In this document: positions 38,300 to 49,897 of the stretch, in pieces
Numbering within the stretch: the first letter of the stretch is position 1
Layout of the letters: every line of letters begins with the position of its first letter
NCBI RefSeq assembly: GCF_024347375.1
Contig: NZ_AP025470.1
Location: forward strand, 2,790,001-2,854,000
DNA: 64,000 nt
Source of the DNA: Vibrio coralliirubri
GTDB lineage: Bacteria; Pseudomonadota; Gammaproteobacteria; Enterobacterales; Vibrionaceae
Direction of reading: 5' to 3'
Program-made: the position numbers and the translations under genes
Notes under the pieces: model-generated
What the model was told of the DNA's origin: nothing
Database searches by the model: none
What the model saw: the letters and a program-made list of their open reading frames with translations, nothing else

Positions 38300-39817
38300 A
38301 TGACTAAGACATTTATTCATCGCCTATTACGGCCGCTTGCGGCCGTTTTTGTTGGCGCTATAACCACCCTTTCATTCGCTCCATACTCTATATGGCCTCT
38401 TGCTATTCTCAGCCCAGCTTTGTTGCTGTTACTGATCCACAACCGCTCTCCTAAAAGTGCGCTTTGGATTGGCTACGCATGGGGTTTAGGTCAATTCACC
38501 ACAGGTATCAGCTGGGTATACGTCAGCATTGATGGTTTTGGCGGCATGCCACTGGCAGCCAACCTATTTTTGATGGCATTGCTTGTTGGCTACCTAGCCG
38601 TTTATTCAGGGCTATTTACCTGGGGTTTGAATAAATTCTTCCCTGCCAATAACCTAAGCCGCTTTTTCCTTGCTGCTCCTGCATTGTGGTTAGTCTGTGA
38701 TTGGCTGCGTGGCTGGGTAATGACGGGCTTCCCTTGGCTATGGTTGGGCTACAGCCAAATCGATTCGCCATTGGGGTCATTTGCACCGATTGGCGGTGTC
38801 GAATTAATTACTCTAGTGATCATTGTTTCAGCCTCTGCATTCACTTATGCAATTGTTAACCGGGCTTGGAGCATCGCTCTCATTCCCGCTGTCGTATTTA
38901 GCGCAGGTTTTGGTATTCGAAATATCGATTGGGTCACGCCTAACCCTGAAAAAACAACATCAGTGGTATTGATTCAAGGTAATGTCGATCAAGATAGCAA
39001 ATGGCTGCCGAGTCATCGCTGGCCGACCATGATGAAGTACACCGACTTAAGCAGAGAAAATTGGGACGCGGATATCATCATCTGGCCTGAAGCCGCTATC
39101 CCTGCGTTTGAGGTAGAGATTCCTTCTTTCCTACGTAACTTAGATAGCGCAGCGAAGATGAATAACAGCTCGATCATCACTGGTGTGCTTAATCAGTCTG
39201 AAGATAAGAAATACTACAACAGTATTCTTTCTCTCGGCGTGAACCCATATGGTGAATACAGCTACGATCCTGACGAACGCTACCATAAACATCACCTGTT
39301 ACCATTTGGTGAGTTTGTGCCGTTTGAAGATATCTTGCGCCCATTAGCACCTTTCTTTAATTTGCCAATGTCATCATTTAGCCGTGGCGACTTTGTTCAA
39401 CCCAACATCGTGGCAAATGGTCGTCACTTAGCGCCTGCGTTGTGTTACGAGATCATCTTTAATGATCAAGTTAGACAGAACGTAACCGATGAGACTGACT
39501 TTATTTTAACGCTCTCTAACGATGCGTGGTTTGGTCGTTCGATTGGGCCATTGCAACATATGGAAATCGCACAGATGCGTGCTCTGGAGCTTGGTAAGCC
39601 GGTTATTCGCTCGACCAACAATGGTGTGACCGCAGTAACCGATTACAAAGGCAACATCATCAAGCAAGTGCCTCAGTTTGAAACAGCAGTATTAAAAGCT
39701 GAACTCATTTCAACGGATGGTCAAACGCCTTATCACACAGTAGGTACTTGGCCACTGTATATCTGGGCGATGCTCAGCTTGGTGATTGGTTGGGTAATTA
39801 GAAAGCCAAAAAGCTAG
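38300..39817 (+). CDS. lnt: Apolipoprotein N-acyltransferase
   Basis: Lnt adds the third acyl chain to the N-terminal cysteine of lipoproteins in the inner membrane, needed for export by the Lol system. The 505 residues start with several membrane helices. The nitrilase domain carries the catalytic Glu in 'IIWPEAAIP', the Lys region '[15 protein letters not shown]' and the Cys in 'PALCYEIIF'. A final helix lies at the C-terminus. It ends the ybeZ-to-lnt row before a terminator. Confidence 0.97.
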   Translation: MTKTFIHRLLRPLAAVFVGAITTLSFAPYSIWPLAILSPALLLLLIHNRSPKSALWIGYAWGLGQFTTGISWVYVSIDGFGGMPLAANLFLMALLVGYLAVYSGLFTWGLNKFFPANNLSRFFLAAPALWLVCDWLRGWVMTGFPWLWLGYSQIDSPLGSFAPIGGVELITLVIIVSASAFTYAIVNRAWSIALIPAVVFSAGFGIRNIDWVTPNPEKTTSVVLIQGNVDQDSKWLPSHRWPTMMKYTDLSRENWDADIIIWPEAAIPAFEVEIPSFLRNLDSAAKMNNSSIITGVLNQSEDKKYYNSILSLGVNPYGEYSYDPDERYHKHHLLPFGEFVPFEDILRPLAPFFNLPMSSFSRGDFVQPNIVANGRHLAPALCYEIIFNDQVRQNVTDETDFILTLSNDAWFGRSIGPLQHMEIAQMRALELGKPVIRSTNNGVTAVTDYKGNIIKQVPQFETAVLKAELISTDGQTPYHTVGTWPLYIWAMLSLVIGWVIRKPKS

Positions 39818-39835
39818 ATTCGACGAAAAGTGATT

Positions 39836-39868
39836 TGAGGGTTGACTGATTGGGTCAACCCTTTTTCA
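39836..39868 (+). terminator. Terminator after lnt
   Basis: AGGGTTGAC pairs with GTCAACCCT and five T follow. Confidence 0.88.
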
Positions 39869-39907
39869 TTGCTGTGGTTTTACGTTGATACGCTATGGTT
39901 CAGAAGC

Positions 39908-40378
39908 TTACGGTTTAAGGGCTTTACGACTAAACCCTTTAGAACCACATTTAATGCATGGAATGATATTGGTTGGGTGGTTATATTCGGTTTGGTGACC
40001 ACACTCGTCACATACTAAGGTGCCCAAGCCAATGACTTCACCCGCTTGATACAAGCCTTGGTGTTCTAAGTCTTGGAACAGTTCAACCCACTCCACCTTA
40101 GTACGATCAGTAATATCCAACAGCCCTTGCCAAATAGAGTCCGCAATCATCAAATAGAATGGACCGCTTTTACTCTCTTCATAGCTTTCGGAAAACTCTT
40201 TTAAGTCCGACTTCACGTAGGCAGAGATCAATGAAAGCTCATCTTTCGTCATATCATTAGCTGCTTTCGCAAACTTGCCCGACGTTTCGATTTTGTTGTT
40301 GAGCTCTTCAGGGCTATGCTTCAGCGTTTCAATCACCTCTTCGACGACTTCTTCATAGAGCGCTTTTTTCTTCGGCAT
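39908..40378 (-). CDS. ybeL: YbeL-like DUF1451 zinc-ribbon protein
   Basis: A 156-residue protein with a long helical N-terminal part and a C-terminal zinc ribbon, 'VCDECGHQ' and 'IPCIKCGSKG' (two CxxC pairs). It belongs to DUF1451, like E. coli YbeL, which is also next to leuS. The function is unknown. It diverges from leuS across a gap of about 260 bp. Confidence 0.9.
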   Translation of the reverse strand: MPKKKALYEEVVEEVIETLKHSPEELNNKIETSGKFAKAANDMTKDELSLISAYVKSDLKEFSESYEESKSGPFYLMIADSIWQGLLDITDRTKVEWVELFQDLEHQGLYQAGEVIGLGTLVCDECGHQTEYNHPTNIIPCIKCGSKGFSRKALKP

Positions 40379-40641
40379 AACAACCTCCTTAAGATAACCA
40401 ACCTTTTAGTGAGCAAACGAATGCGCTGCAATGCACTCCCGCTTACAAACAAATGCAATTCATACTCTTAAGTATAGTTGCCCTGCGAAATTCAGTGAAA
40501 ATTACACAATCTACTAGGCAGCAACTGCAAGTATGAAGGGTATAACTATTGTTGTACTCAGCTCCTTTAGGTATTCTATGACGATCTGTAAGATTCTGTT
40601 CTAACCGAACTCACAAATTCCAAGATAACCGGATACCATCG

Positions 40642-43218
40642 ATGCAAGAACAATATAACCCGCAAGAGATTGAACAAAAGGTTCAACAACACTGGGATAA
40701 CAGCGAGACTTTCGTTGTAAGTGAAGACCCAAACAAAGAAAAATTCTACTGTCTTTCTATGTTCCCTTACCCAAGTGGCCGACTGCACATGGGTCACGTG
40801 CGTAACTACACCATCGGTGATGTGGTATCTCGTTTCCAACGTCTACAAGGCAAAAACGTAATGCAGCCAATTGGTTGGGATGCATTCGGCCTACCAGCAG
40901 AAAACGCAGCTGTTAAAAACAATACAGCGCCTGCACCATGGACTTACGAAAACATTGAGTACATGAAGAACCAACTGAAGCTTCTAGGCTTTGGTTACGA
41001 CTGGAACCGTGAATTCGCAACCTGTACTCCAGAGTACTACCGTTGGGAACAAGAGTTCTTCACTAAGCTTTACGAAAAAGGCCTGGTTTACAAGAAGACT
41101 TCTTCTGTGAACTGGTGTCCAAACGACCAAACTGTACTGGCAAACGAGCAAGTAGAAGACGGTTGCTGCTGGCGTTGCGATACTCCGGTAGAACAAAAGA
41201 AAATTCCACAGTGGTTTATTAAAATCACTGAGTACGCTCAAGAGCTACTCGACGATCTAGACAACCTTGAAGGTTGGCCTGAAATGGTTAAGACCATGCA
41301 GCGTAACTGGATCGGCCGCTCTGAAGGTGTTGAGCTATCTTTCGCTGTTAACGGTGAAGAAGCACCACTAGAAGTGTACACAACACGTCCGGATACACTA
41401 ATGGGTGTTTCTTACGTTGGTATAGCTGCAGGTCACCCTCTTGCAGAGAAAGCATCGAAGAACAACCCAGAGCTTGCTGCATTCGTTGAAGAGTGTCGTA
41501 ACACTAAAGTTGCTGAAGCTGAACTGGCAACGATGGAAAAGAAAGGTATGGATACTGGCCTAACGGCTATCCACCCTCTTAACGGTCGTGTTGTTCCTGT
41601 TTACGTAGCTAACTTCGTTCTTATGGATTACGGCACGGGTGCGGTAATGGCGGTTCCTGCTCACGATCAACGTGATTACGAATTCGCAACTAAGTACGGC
41701 ATCGATATCATCCCAGTAATCAAACCTGAAGATGGTTCTGAACTAGACGTGTCTGAAGCGGCTTACACTGAAAAAGGTGTACTGTTCGACTCTGGTGAAT
41801 TCGATGGTCTTGCGTTCCAAGAAGCATTCGATGCAATTGCTGCGAAGCTTGAAGCTGAAGGCAAAGGTAAGAAGACAGTAAACTTCCGTCTACGTGACTG
41901 GGGTGTATCTCGTCAGCGTTACTGGGGGGCTCCAATCCCAATGGTAACCACTGAAGACGGTCAAGTTCACCCAGTACCAGCAGACCAACTGCCAGTCATT
42001 CTTCCTGAAGATGTAGTAATGGATGGCGTAACTAGCCCAATCAAGGCAGACAAGTCTTGGGCTGAAACAACATTCAACGGCGAACCCGCTCTACGTGAGA
42101 CTGACACGTTCGATACGTTCATGGAATCTTCTTGGTACTACGCTCGTTACTGTTCACCACAAGCTGATGACATTCTAGATCCAGAGAAAGCAAACTACTG
42201 GCTACCAGTTGACCAATACGTTGGTGGTATCGAGCACGCTTGTATGCACCTGCTTTACTCTCGTTTCTTCCATAAGCTTCTACGTGATGCTGGCTACGTG
42301 ACGTCTGATGAACCGTTCAAGCAACTACTGTGTCAAGGCATGGTTCTGGCTGACGCTTTCTATCACGAAAACGAAAAAGGCACCAAAGAGTGGATTGCAC
42401 CGACTGACGTAACGGTTGAACGTGACGGTAAAGGTCGCATCGAAAAAGCAGTCGACGATCAAGGCCGTGAAGTTGAGCACTCAGGCATGATCAAAATGTC
42501 TAAGTCTAAGAACAACGGTATCGACCCACAAGAGATGGTAGACAAGTACGGCGCTGATACAGTACGTCTATTCATGATGTTTGCATCACCTGCAGACATG
42601 ACGCTTGAGTGGCAAGAGTCTGGCGTTGAAGGTGCTAACCGCTTCCTTAAACGTGTTTGGAAACTGGTTCACGCTCACTCTTCTAAAGGTGCTGCTGAAT
42701 CTGTTGATGCTTCTGCGCTATCTGGCGACCAAAAAGCACTTCGTCGTGATATCCACAAGACTATCGCGAAAGTAACGGACGATATTGGCCGCCGCCAAAC
42801 GTTCAACACGGCAATCGCTGCAATCATGGAACTGATGAACAAGCTAGCGAAAGCTCCTCAAGAATCTGTACAAGACCGTGCAATCCTTGACGAAGCGCTA
42901 AAAGCGGTAGTACGCATGCTTTACCCAATGACTCCACACATCTCTTACGAAATGTGGATTGCACTTGGTGAATCAAACGTAGACTCAGCAACATGGCCAA
43001 CTTTCGATGAGAAAGCGCTAGTTGAAGACGAGAAAACTATCGTTGTAATGATCAACGGTAAGCTACGTGCGAAACTAACCGTTGCTGCTGATGCAACAGA
43101 AGAGCAAGTTCGTGAGCTTGGTCTAAACGATGAGAACGCTAAGAAGTTCCTAGATGGCTTAACTATCCGTAAAGTTATCTTCGTACCAGGTAAGCTTCTA
43201 AACATCGTTGCTAACTAA
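40642..43218 (+). CDS. leuS: Leucyl-tRNA synthetase
   Basis: LeuS charges tRNA-Leu and edits mischarged products. The 858 residues include the HIGH-type '[13 protein letters not shown]' near residue 50, the CP1 editing domain ('[19 protein letters not shown]') and the KMSKS loop '[14 protein letters not shown]', followed by an anticodon-binding domain. Its substrate tRNA-Leu(TAG) is encoded nine times in the array at 29-31 kb. Confidence 0.98.
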   Translation: MQEQYNPQEIEQKVQQHWDNSETFVVSEDPNKEKFYCLSMFPYPSGRLHMGHVRNYTIGDVVSRFQRLQGKNVMQPIGWDAFGLPAENAAVKNNTAPAPWTYENIEYMKNQLKLLGFGYDWNREFATCTPEYYRWEQEFFTKLYEKGLVYKKTSSVNWCPNDQTVLANEQVEDGCCWRCDTPVEQKKIPQWFIKITEYAQELLDDLDNLEGWPEMVKTMQRNWIGRSEGVELSFAVNGEEAPLEVYTTRPDTLMGVSYVGIAAGHPLAEKASKNNPELAAFVEECRNTKVAEAELATMEKKGMDTGLTAIHPLNGRVVPVYVANFVLMDYGTGAVMAVPAHDQRDYEFATKYGIDIIPVIKPEDGSELDVSEAAYTEKGVLFDSGEFDGLAFQEAFDAIAAKLEAEGKGKKTVNFRLRDWGVSRQRYWGAPIPMVTTEDGQVHPVPADQLPVILPEDVVMDGVTSPIKADKSWAETTFNGEPALRETDTFDTFMESSWYYARYCSPQADDILDPEKANYWLPVDQYVGGIEHACMHLLYSRFFHKLLRDAGYVTSDEPFKQLLCQGMVLADAFYHENEKGTKEWIAPTDVTVERDGKGRIEKAVDDQGREVEHSGMIKMSKSKNNGIDPQEMVDKYGADTVRLFMMFASPADMTLEWQESGVEGANRFLKRVWKLVHAHSSKGAAESVDASALSGDQKALRRDIHKTIAKVTDDIGRRQTFNTAIAAIMELMNKLAKAPQESVQDRAILDEALKAVVRMLYPMTPHISYEMWIALGESNVDSATWPTFDEKALVEDEKTIVVMINGKLRAKLTVAADATEEQVRELGLNDENAKKFLDGLTIRKVIFVPGKLLNIVAN

Positions 43219-43393
43219 TTTCGTTAGCACAATGCAATTGCTAAAGAATTAACGAACTTAATTCATCAAAAGCAGTCTGTAGACAGGGTAGCTAATTGCC
43301 CTGTCTACTTATTTAAGCGCTTTAGACTAGAGCCTAACCACTCAAGCTAAAGCCTTTAAATAAGTATTCTACCTTCATGAGAGCCATCAAATA

Positions 43394-44047
43394 ATGCGCC
43401 TGATTTCACTATCTTCATTGAAAGTTACTGTTGTTGTTTTAACCGTCAGCCTATTAAGTGCCTGTGGTTTCCACCTGCGTGGTGATTACTCCGTACCCGA
43501 AGAACTCAACAAGATCTCCGTAACCAGTTACGACCAATACAGTACGTTTACACGTATGATGAAAGGTCAACTGCGTATGAATGATGTAGAAATTGTACCA
43601 CCGGCTGAGAATACCCCTAACCTGCACATTATTAGTGAGAGCGTAGGTGAGCGAACTCTGTCTCTATACCAAAACACTCGTGCAGCAGAGAAAGAACTGA
43701 CATTCCGAGCAAGATATCGAGTTACTGTCCCGGATCTAGGCTCAAAGACATTCTCAACCAGCGTTACCCGTAGTTATCTAGATAACCCGCTAACTGCACT
43801 TGCGAAGTCGGTTGAGCGAGACATGATCGAAGATGAGATGCGTAAGTTGGCAACAAGCCAAATCCTTCGTCAGATGGCTCGACTAAAAGCGAACATTGCC
43901 GCTGATAGCATGGATCTAGATGCACTAGAGCACGTTCAAGTGAAAGAACTCGAAAAGCAATACAACATCAAGAATGTTGAAATTGACGACGTTGAGACCG
44001 TACCAGCTTCAGAAGAACAACCAACACTTAGTGATTCGGCTGAGTAA
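43394..44047 (+). CDS. lptE: LPS assembly lipoprotein LptE
   Basis: LptE plugs the LptD barrel and helps insert lipopolysaccharide into the outer leaflet. The 217 residues start with a lipoprotein signal and lipobox 'SLLSACGFHLRGDY', the usual LptE start. The middle includes 'SVTRSYLDNPLTALAKSVER'; the acidic end is probably flexible. It follows leuS and precedes holA by 12 bp, the normal order. Confidence 0.95.
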   Translation: MRLISLSSLKVTVVVLTVSLLSACGFHLRGDYSVPEELNKISVTSYDQYSTFTRMMKGQLRMNDVEIVPPAENTPNLHIISESVGERTLSLYQNTRAAEKELTFRARYRVTVPDLGSKTFSTSVTRSYLDNPLTALAKSVERDMIEDEMRKLATSQILRQMARLKANIAADSMDLDALEHVQVKELEKQYNIKNVEIDDVETVPASEEQPTLSDSAE

Positions 44048-44059
44048 TAGGTTTATTTG

Positions 44060-45085
44060 ATGCGTATTTTTGCTGACCGCTTATCAGAGCAACTGGCTAA
44101 ACAGTTGAGTAATGTTTACCTAATTTTTGGTAACGAACCTCTACTGCTGCAAGAGAGCCGAGAAGCGATTCAAAAGGCTGCAAAACAACAAGGCTTTGAA
44201 GAACGTCACCGCTTTGCGATTGATAGCAGTCTCGACTGGAATCAAGTCTACGACTGCACTCAAGCACTGAGCCTATTCTCTAGTCGTCAGGTCATCGAGC
44301 TTGAGCTGCCTGAGTCAGGCGTCAATGCCGCAATCGCAAAAGAGCTACTCGCAATCTCCGAGCATATCCACAGTGATATCCTGCTGATCTTGGTAGGCAC
44401 TAAGCTAACCAAAGCTCAAGAAAGCGCTAAGTGGTTTAAGGCACTTTCGAATCAGGGTCACTGGGTCAGCTGCCTAACGCCAGATGTCAGCCGATTACCT
44501 CAGTTTGTCCAAGCACGCTGCCGTCAAATCGGTTTAACACCAGATCCTGAAGCGATTCAAATGCTGGCGCAATGGCATGAGGGCAATCTATTTGCTCTGA
44601 CCCAAAGCCTAGAAAAACTGGCTCTCCAATACCCAGATGGAAAACTCACGTTAGTACGCTTAGAAGAATCGCTGAGTCGACACAACCATTTTACTCCATT
44701 CCATTGGAGTGATGCGTTATTGGCAGGCAAAGGAAACCGAGCACAACGAATCCTACGTCAGCTAGAAGCCGAAGGTGTCGAACCCGTCATTTTATTACGT
44801 AGCATACAACGTGAGCTTGCTCTGCTATTACAAATGCAACAACAAATGAAACAGATGCCGATTGGTCAGGTCTTCGAGAAACACCGTATCTGGCAATCTA
44901 AAAAACCTCTTTATAACGCCGCGCTAACAAGAGTTTCGATTTCTCAATTACACTCTTTGTTCGCGTTGCTCACTCAAGCTGAATTGATGACAAAAACTCA
45001 ATATGAACAGTCGCCTTGGCCATTAATTCATCAGTTAAGCGTAGAGTTTTGTATCCCTTCAGCTTCAATACCATTTCATGCTTAA
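44060..45085 (+). CDS. holA: DNA polymerase III delta subunit
   Basis: HolA is the clamp-loader subunit that opens the beta sliding clamp. The 341 residues start 'MRIFADRLSEQLAKQLSNVY', with 'YLIFGNEPLLLQESREAI' following and a C-terminal helical collar domain. I use the ATG at 44060; a TTG one codon earlier is less likely. Confidence 0.96.
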   Translation: MRIFADRLSEQLAKQLSNVYLIFGNEPLLLQESREAIQKAAKQQGFEERHRFAIDSSLDWNQVYDCTQALSLFSSRQVIELELPESGVNAAIAKELLAISEHIHSDILLILVGTKLTKAQESAKWFKALSNQGHWVSCLTPDVSRLPQFVQARCRQIGLTPDPEAIQMLAQWHEGNLFALTQSLEKLALQYPDGKLTLVRLEESLSRHNHFTPFHWSDALLAGKGNRAQRILRQLEAEGVEPVILLRSIQRELALLLQMQQQMKQMPIGQVFEKHRIWQSKKPLYNAALTRVSISQLHSLFALLTQAELMTKTQYEQSPWPLIHQLSVEFCIPSASIPFHA

Positions 45086-45149
45086 AAGCGTGGTATATTC
45101 AAGGGTCAACAGCCCCTAAAAAGCTAAATTCAGATTAAAGGAACACCCC

Positions 45150-45467
45150 GTGTTACGTGAAGAACTAAAAGATTTTCTTGCAGACAAAGCCGACGACATG
45201 AAAGCAGAATCGATTGTGACTATCGATGTAGAAGGCAAATCAAGCGTTACTGATTACATGATTGTTTGTACTGGCACCTCTAAGCGTCATGTTGCTTCTA
45301 TTGCACAGCATGTTGCTGATGAAGTACGTAAAGCAGGTATGCAGCCACTAGGCATGGACGGCCAGCAAGAAGGTGAATGGGTTGTTCTAGATATGGGCAC
45401 AAGCATGCTTCACGTTATGCAAGAAGAACACCGTGAACTGTACCAACTAGAAAAACTTTGGGGCTAA
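45150..45467 (+). CDS. rsfS: Ribosomal silencing factor RsfS
   Basis: RsfS binds protein L14 on the large subunit and blocks subunit joining during starvation. The 105 residues contain the family core 'DYMIVCTGTSKRHVASIAQH' and 'EGEWVVLDMGTSMLHVMQEE'. The start is GTG at 45150 with AAGGA 7 nt upstream. rlmH begins 3 bp after its stop. Confidence 0.97.
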   Translation: MLREELKDFLADKADDMKAESIVTIDVEGKSSVTDYMIVCTGTSKRHVASIAQHVADEVRKAGMQPLGMDGQQEGEWVVLDMGTSMLHVMQEEHRELYQLEKLWG

Positions 45468-45470
45468 GCT

Positions 45471-45941
45471 TTGAAGATCCAATTAATCGCAGTTGGTACA
45501 AAAATGCCAAAATGGGTTGAAGAAGGCTTTAAAGAATATAAACGCCGCTTCCCTCATGATATGCCATTAGAGCTCATTGAAATCACTGCGGGAAAGCGCG
45601 GTAAAAATGCGGATATTGCACGCATTCTTCAAAAAGAAGGCGAAGCGATGTTGGCAGCGGTTCCAAAAGGCAACCGCATTGTCACGCTTGATATCCCAGG
45701 TAAAAAGTGGGACACCCCACAACTGGCAGAGCAATTGGAAAGTTGGAAGTTGGATGGACGCGACGTTTCTATCCTTATCGGCGGGCCTGAAGGATTAGCA
45801 CCTGCATGTAAAGCGGCTGCAGACCAAAGTTGGTCTCTGTCTGCGCTTACTCTCCCTCACCCATTAGTACGCGTTATCATGGCTGAAAGCTTGTATCGAG
45901 CTTGGAGCATCACTGCTAACCACCCTTATCATCGAGAATAA
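45471..45941 (+). CDS. rlmH: 23S rRNA m3-pseudouridine-1915 methyltransferase RlmH
   Basis: RlmH is a SPOUT-class methyltransferase that modifies pseudouridine 1915 of 23S rRNA on assembled ribosomes. The 156 residues have the knot motifs '[14 protein letters not shown]' and '[20 protein letters not shown]'. The start is a TTG at 45471. It is coupled to rsfS upstream and followed by mrdA 6 bp later. Confidence 0.97.
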   Translation: MKIQLIAVGTKMPKWVEEGFKEYKRRFPHDMPLELIEITAGKRGKNADIARILQKEGEAMLAAVPKGNRIVTLDIPGKKWDTPQLAEQLESWKLDGRDVSILIGGPEGLAPACKAAADQSWSLSALTLPHPLVRVIMAESLYRAWSITANHPYHRE

Positions 45942-45947
45942 GCGTTA

Positions 45948-47840
45948 ATGTTACGTAAACGTAGCCAAATCCGTGATTACAAAGCAGAAGCACGACTATT
46001 TACTAATCGTGCTTTTGTTGCGTTTGCGGGGATCATAGTCATGATATCGATGTTGGTTGTTAACCTGTACAACATTCAGGTCAATCAATATCAAGACTAT
46101 AAAACCCGCTCTAACGATAACCGCATCAAGGTCGTTCCAATCGCCCCCAACCGTGGTTTGATTTACGATCGCAACGGTGTACTTCTTGCCGAAAATCGCC
46201 CGGTTTTCAACCTAGAAATCACACCAGAAAAAATCAAAGATATGGATGACACGCTCATCCGTCTACAAGAATTAATCGAGATCCCGCCAGAGCGTATTGA
46301 ACGATTTGATCGTGATCGTCGCAATTCACGACGCTTCAAGTCAGTACCTATTCTGAATCAGCTTACCGAAGAACAAGTTGCGATCTTCTCTGTAAATCAG
46401 CATAAGTTCCCAGGTGTTGAAGTTACAGGTACGCTAAAACGTTTCTACCCTTATGGTGATGTGTTAACTCACGTGATTGGCTACGTATCGCGCATCAATG
46501 ACCGTGATATGCAGCGCTTGGTTCGCGAAGAGAAAGACGCCAATTACCAAGCTACTCGCGACATCGGTAAACTTGGTATTGAGCGCTACTACGAAGACAT
46601 GCTTCACGGTACCGCTGGCTATCAAGAAGTCGAAGTTAACAGCCGTGGACGAGTGATCCGTACCCTTAAGTTTGTACCGTCGGTTCCGGGTAAAGATATC
46701 GTGCTCAACTTGGATATCAAGCTACAACTATACGTACATAAGTTACTTGATGGCCGCCGCGGTTCAGCTATCGTTCTCGACCCGAAAGACAATGGCGTGT
46801 TAGCCATGGTATCTAGCCCAAGCTACGACCCAAATGCATTCGTACATGGTATTTCGTCTAAAGGTTATAACGCCCTACTTCAAGACAAAGACCGCCCTTT
46901 GGTTAACCGTGCAACGCTAGGTATTTATCCACCAGCATCGACGATCAAGCCATTCATTGCTGTTGCGGCTCTGCAAGAAGGTGTGATTACACCCAATACA
47001 ACGCGTAATGACCCAGGTTATTGGAAGATCCCTAATTCAAAAACAAGACCATTCCGTGACTGGTTACGTTGGGGACACGGCGTCGTTGATATAGAGAAAG
47101 CGATTGAAGAGTCAGTGGATACTTTCTTTTACCAAATTGCTTATGATCTCGGCATTGATCGCATATCCAAGTGGATGATGATGTTCGGCTTTGGTGATTA
47201 TACTGGCATCGATATTTATGAAGAGAGCAAAGCCAATATGCCAACTCGTGATTGGAAGATGGCAAGACACCGTGTGCCTTGGTACCAAGGTGACACTATC
47301 CCAGTTGGCATTGGCCAAGGCTACTGGACTGCAACACCCATGCAGATTGCAAAAGCCACATCAGTTTTGGTCAATGAAGGTGAAGTAACAGCACCTCACC
47401 TACTTCGTTCAACCATTGATAACGGTCGTCCATTCGATGAACAAATCATGTCGGACATTGAAACTTACCCACCGCTAACCGGGGTTAAGAAGAAGTATTG
47501 GGATATCGCTCAGGAAGGTATGAGGCTGGCTAACCACGGTAAGAAAGGTACGGCAAGACGTTCATTCCAGAAGATGTCTTACCAAACCGCTGGTAAATCG
47601 GGTACCGCGCAGGTATTCGGCTTAAAAGAAGATGAAGAGTACAACGCGGATGAAATCGCAGAGCACTTACGCGATCACGCCCTCTTTACAGGTTACGCGC
47701 CTTTTGAAGATCCTGAAGCCGTCGTAACTATAGTTCTAGAGAACGCAGGTGGCGGTTCTTCTAACGGCGGCCCAGTAGTAAGAAGGATTTTAGACCATAT
47801 TATCCTTGCAGAAGATTATCAAAGTGAGCCAATTAAATAA
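45948..47840 (+). CDS. mrdA: Penicillin-binding protein 2 (peptidoglycan transpeptidase)
   Basis: PBP2 crosslinks peptidoglycan during rod elongation. The 630 residues have one N-terminal membrane helix ('[20 protein letters not shown]'), a dimerisation domain and the transpeptidase domain with the catalytic serine S331 in 'PPASTIKPF', the SxD motif 'EESVDTFFY' and '[10 protein letters not shown]'. Its stop overlaps the mrdB start by one base, so enzyme and glycan polymerase are co-translated. Confidence 0.98.
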   Translation: MLRKRSQIRDYKAEARLFTNRAFVAFAGIIVMISMLVVNLYNIQVNQYQDYKTRSNDNRIKVVPIAPNRGLIYDRNGVLLAENRPVFNLEITPEKIKDMDDTLIRLQELIEIPPERIERFDRDRRNSRRFKSVPILNQLTEEQVAIFSVNQHKFPGVEVTGTLKRFYPYGDVLTHVIGYVSRINDRDMQRLVREEKDANYQATRDIGKLGIERYYEDMLHGTAGYQEVEVNSRGRVIRTLKFVPSVPGKDIVLNLDIKLQLYVHKLLDGRRGSAIVLDPKDNGVLAMVSSPSYDPNAFVHGISSKGYNALLQDKDRPLVNRATLGIYPPASTIKPFIAVAALQEGVITPNTTRNDPGYWKIPNSKTRPFRDWLRWGHGVVDIEKAIEESVDTFFYQIAYDLGIDRISKWMMMFGFGDYTGIDIYEESKANMPTRDWKMARHRVPWYQGDTIPVGIGQGYWTATPMQIAKATSVLVNEGEVTAPHLLRSTIDNGRPFDEQIMSDIETYPPLTGVKKKYWDIAQEGMRLANHGKKGTARRSFQKMSYQTAGKSGTAQVFGLKEDEEYNADEIAEHLRDHALFTGYAPFEDPEAVVTIVLENAGGGSSNGGPVVRRILDHIILAEDYQSEPIK

Positions 47841-48961
47841 TGAAACTTGATCCTTCAACTGGACGAAATAGAGCCCTATTCGAAAGGCTGCATATCGACC
47901 TGCCGCTTTTGCTTGGCATTCTGGTTTTAATGGGCTTTGCCCTGCTGATCATGTACAGCGCAAGCGGACAAAGCGTTGCGATGATGGACCGCCAGGCGAT
48001 GCGCATGGCTCTGTCTTTAGGTGTGATGATCTTCCTAGCGCAAATCTCACCTCGCACTTATGAGACCTTGGCACCACTGCTGTTTGCAGGTGGTGTCATC
48101 TTGCTATTAGGCGTGTTGTTCTTTGGTGAAGCCTCTAAAGGTGCACAACGTTGGTTAAACTTCGGCTTTGTTCGCTTCCAACCGTCAGAGCTGTTAAAGC
48201 TGGCAGTGCCTTTGATGCTGGCACGATTTATCGGTAAGCGCTCACTTCCGCCCACCTTCCAAACATTAGCGATCTCGCTAGTGATGGTGTTTGTACCGAC
48301 GATTCTAATCGCAAAGCAACCCGACTTAGGTACATCTATCCTTATCGCTGCATCCGGTATCTTCGTGATATTCCTGGCAGGTATCAGTTGGAAAATCATT
48401 GCTAGCGCTGCAATCGCGCTAGGGGCATTTATCCCAATCCTATGGTTCTTCTTGATGCGTGAATATCAAAAAGTACGTGTAAGAACCCTTTTTGATCCTG
48501 AATCAGATCCATTAGGTGCGGGTTACCACATCATTCAAAGTAAGATTGCGATAGGTTCGGGTGGTATATCTGGAAAAGGTTGGCTGCAAGGTACTCAATC
48601 TCAACTAGAGTTCATCCCTGAGCGTCATACCGACTTCATTTTTGCGGTCATCGCCGAAGAATGGGGCATGATTGGTATCTTGTTCTTGCTTGCTATCTAC
48701 CTGTTCATTATTGGACGTGGCTTAGTGCTTGCGAGCCAAGCTCAAACCGCATTCGGTCGAATGATGGGCGGCAGTATTGTCCTGAGCTTCTTCGTTTATA
48801 TTTTTGTAAACATTGGCATGGTAAGTGGCATTCTACCTGTGGTTGGTGTTCCTCTTCCTCTAGTCAGTTATGGCGGTACTTCAATGGTTACCCTTATGGC
48901 TGGTTTTGGTATTTTAATGTCGATCCATACACACAGAAAAGCATTCTCAAAGGCGACCTAA
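47840..48961 (+). CDS. mrdB: Rod-shape glycan polymerase RodA
   Basis: RodA is the SEDS-family glycosyltransferase that polymerises lipid II for side-wall growth, partnered with PBP2. The 373-residue protein has about ten membrane helices, and the SEDS signatures '[20 protein letters not shown]' and '[20 protein letters not shown]' are clear. It overlaps mrdA by one base and is followed by rlpA after 3 bp. Confidence 0.98.
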   Translation: MKLDPSTGRNRALFERLHIDLPLLLGILVLMGFALLIMYSASGQSVAMMDRQAMRMALSLGVMIFLAQISPRTYETLAPLLFAGGVILLLGVLFFGEASKGAQRWLNFGFVRFQPSELLKLAVPLMLARFIGKRSLPPTFQTLAISLVMVFVPTILIAKQPDLGTSILIAASGIFVIFLAGISWKIIASAAIALGAFIPILWFFLMREYQKVRVRTLFDPESDPLGAGYHIIQSKIAIGSGGISGKGWLQGTQSQLEFIPERHTDFIFAVIAEEWGMIGILFLLAIYLFIIGRGLVLASQAQTAFGRMMGGSIVLSFFVYIFVNIGMVSGILPVVGVPLPLVSYGGTSMVTLMAGFGILMSIHTHRKAFSKAT

Positions 48962-48964
48962 TCG

Positions 48965-49804
48965 ATGTCTATTACAACGTTTCCAAAAAAAGCATCCTTG
49001 GTTGAAGAGCTGCCAATCAAAAAAATAGTCTCTATCTTGGGGCTAGCGATTTTAATCAATGGGTGTTCTTCAAAACAGCCAACAGGCCGCTACGATATTG
49101 ATTCAGATATTGCACCAGATGCACCTATCTCAGTAGAGCATCTAGAGGATGCTCACCCTCAGTATGAACCTTATAGTTTAGGTGGTAACACGGATTACAC
49201 TTTACGTGGCGAAGACTACAAAATCGTAAAGAAGACCGAAGGGTTTACTGAGAAAGGCAAAGCCTCTTGGTACGGTAAGAAATTTCATGGTCACTTAACG
49301 TCTAACGGCGAGATCTACGACATGTATTCGATGTCTGCAGCGCACAAAACATTGCCAATTCCAAGCTATGTAAAAGTGACGAATACTGACAATAACAAAA
49401 CGACGATTGTGCGAATTAATGACCGCGGCCCATTCCATGAAGGCCGAATCATTGACCTTAGTTATGCGGCAGCTTACAAGCTCGATGTATTGAGAACCGG
49501 CACGGCAAATGTTGAGATTGAAGTCATTACTGTAGCTATGCCAACCGACGCAAATAAAAAGGCTGCTTTACCGCAATTTATTATTCAAGTCGCAACATCT
49601 CCGCATGAAGACAGAACCGAAAAGTTAGCGAAAGATCTAGCCGAAAAGCTAGAAGTAGCAACGTTCTTGCAGCCAAATGATGACAACTACCGTCTGATGA
49701 TTGGGCCATTTCATGACTATGCTCTGACTCAAGAGAAATTAGAACAAGTTAAGCTAATGGGTTACCCGTCAGCTTATATAAAAAAACACACCCTAACTCG
49801 CTAA
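48965..49804 (+). CDS. rlpA: RlpA lipoprotein (double-psi beta-barrel, SPOR)
   Basis: RlpA is an outer-membrane lipoprotein; in Pseudomonas it is a lytic transglycosylase cutting glycan strands that lack stem peptides. The 279 residues have lipobox 'AILINGCSSKQ', the DPBB domain 'GKASWYGKKFHGHLTSNGE' to 'VRINDRGPFHEGRIIDLS' with the key Asp and His, and a C-terminal SPOR domain that binds septal peptidoglycan. The N-terminus has an unusual extra stretch before the signal ('MSITTFPKKASLVEELPIKK'), so a later start is possible. Confidence 0.94.
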   Translation: MSITTFPKKASLVEELPIKKIVSILGLAILINGCSSKQPTGRYDIDSDIAPDAPISVEHLEDAHPQYEPYSLGGNTDYTLRGEDYKIVKKTEGFTEKGKASWYGKKFHGHLTSNGEIYDMYSMSAAHKTLPIPSYVKVTNTDNNKTTIVRINDRGPFHEGRIIDLSYAAAYKLDVLRTGTANVEIEVITVAMPTDANKKAALPQFIIQVATSPHEDRTEKLAKDLAEKLEVATFLQPNDDNYRLMIGPFHDYALTQEKLEQVKLMGYPSAYIKKHTLTR

Positions 49805-49897
49805 TTAATCTAACAGTTACTTCTGGTAATCAGCGCTCTGGTGTGACAGAGTGATTCTGTTAATATATGAATAGTTCACCAAATAATTGCATTCAAA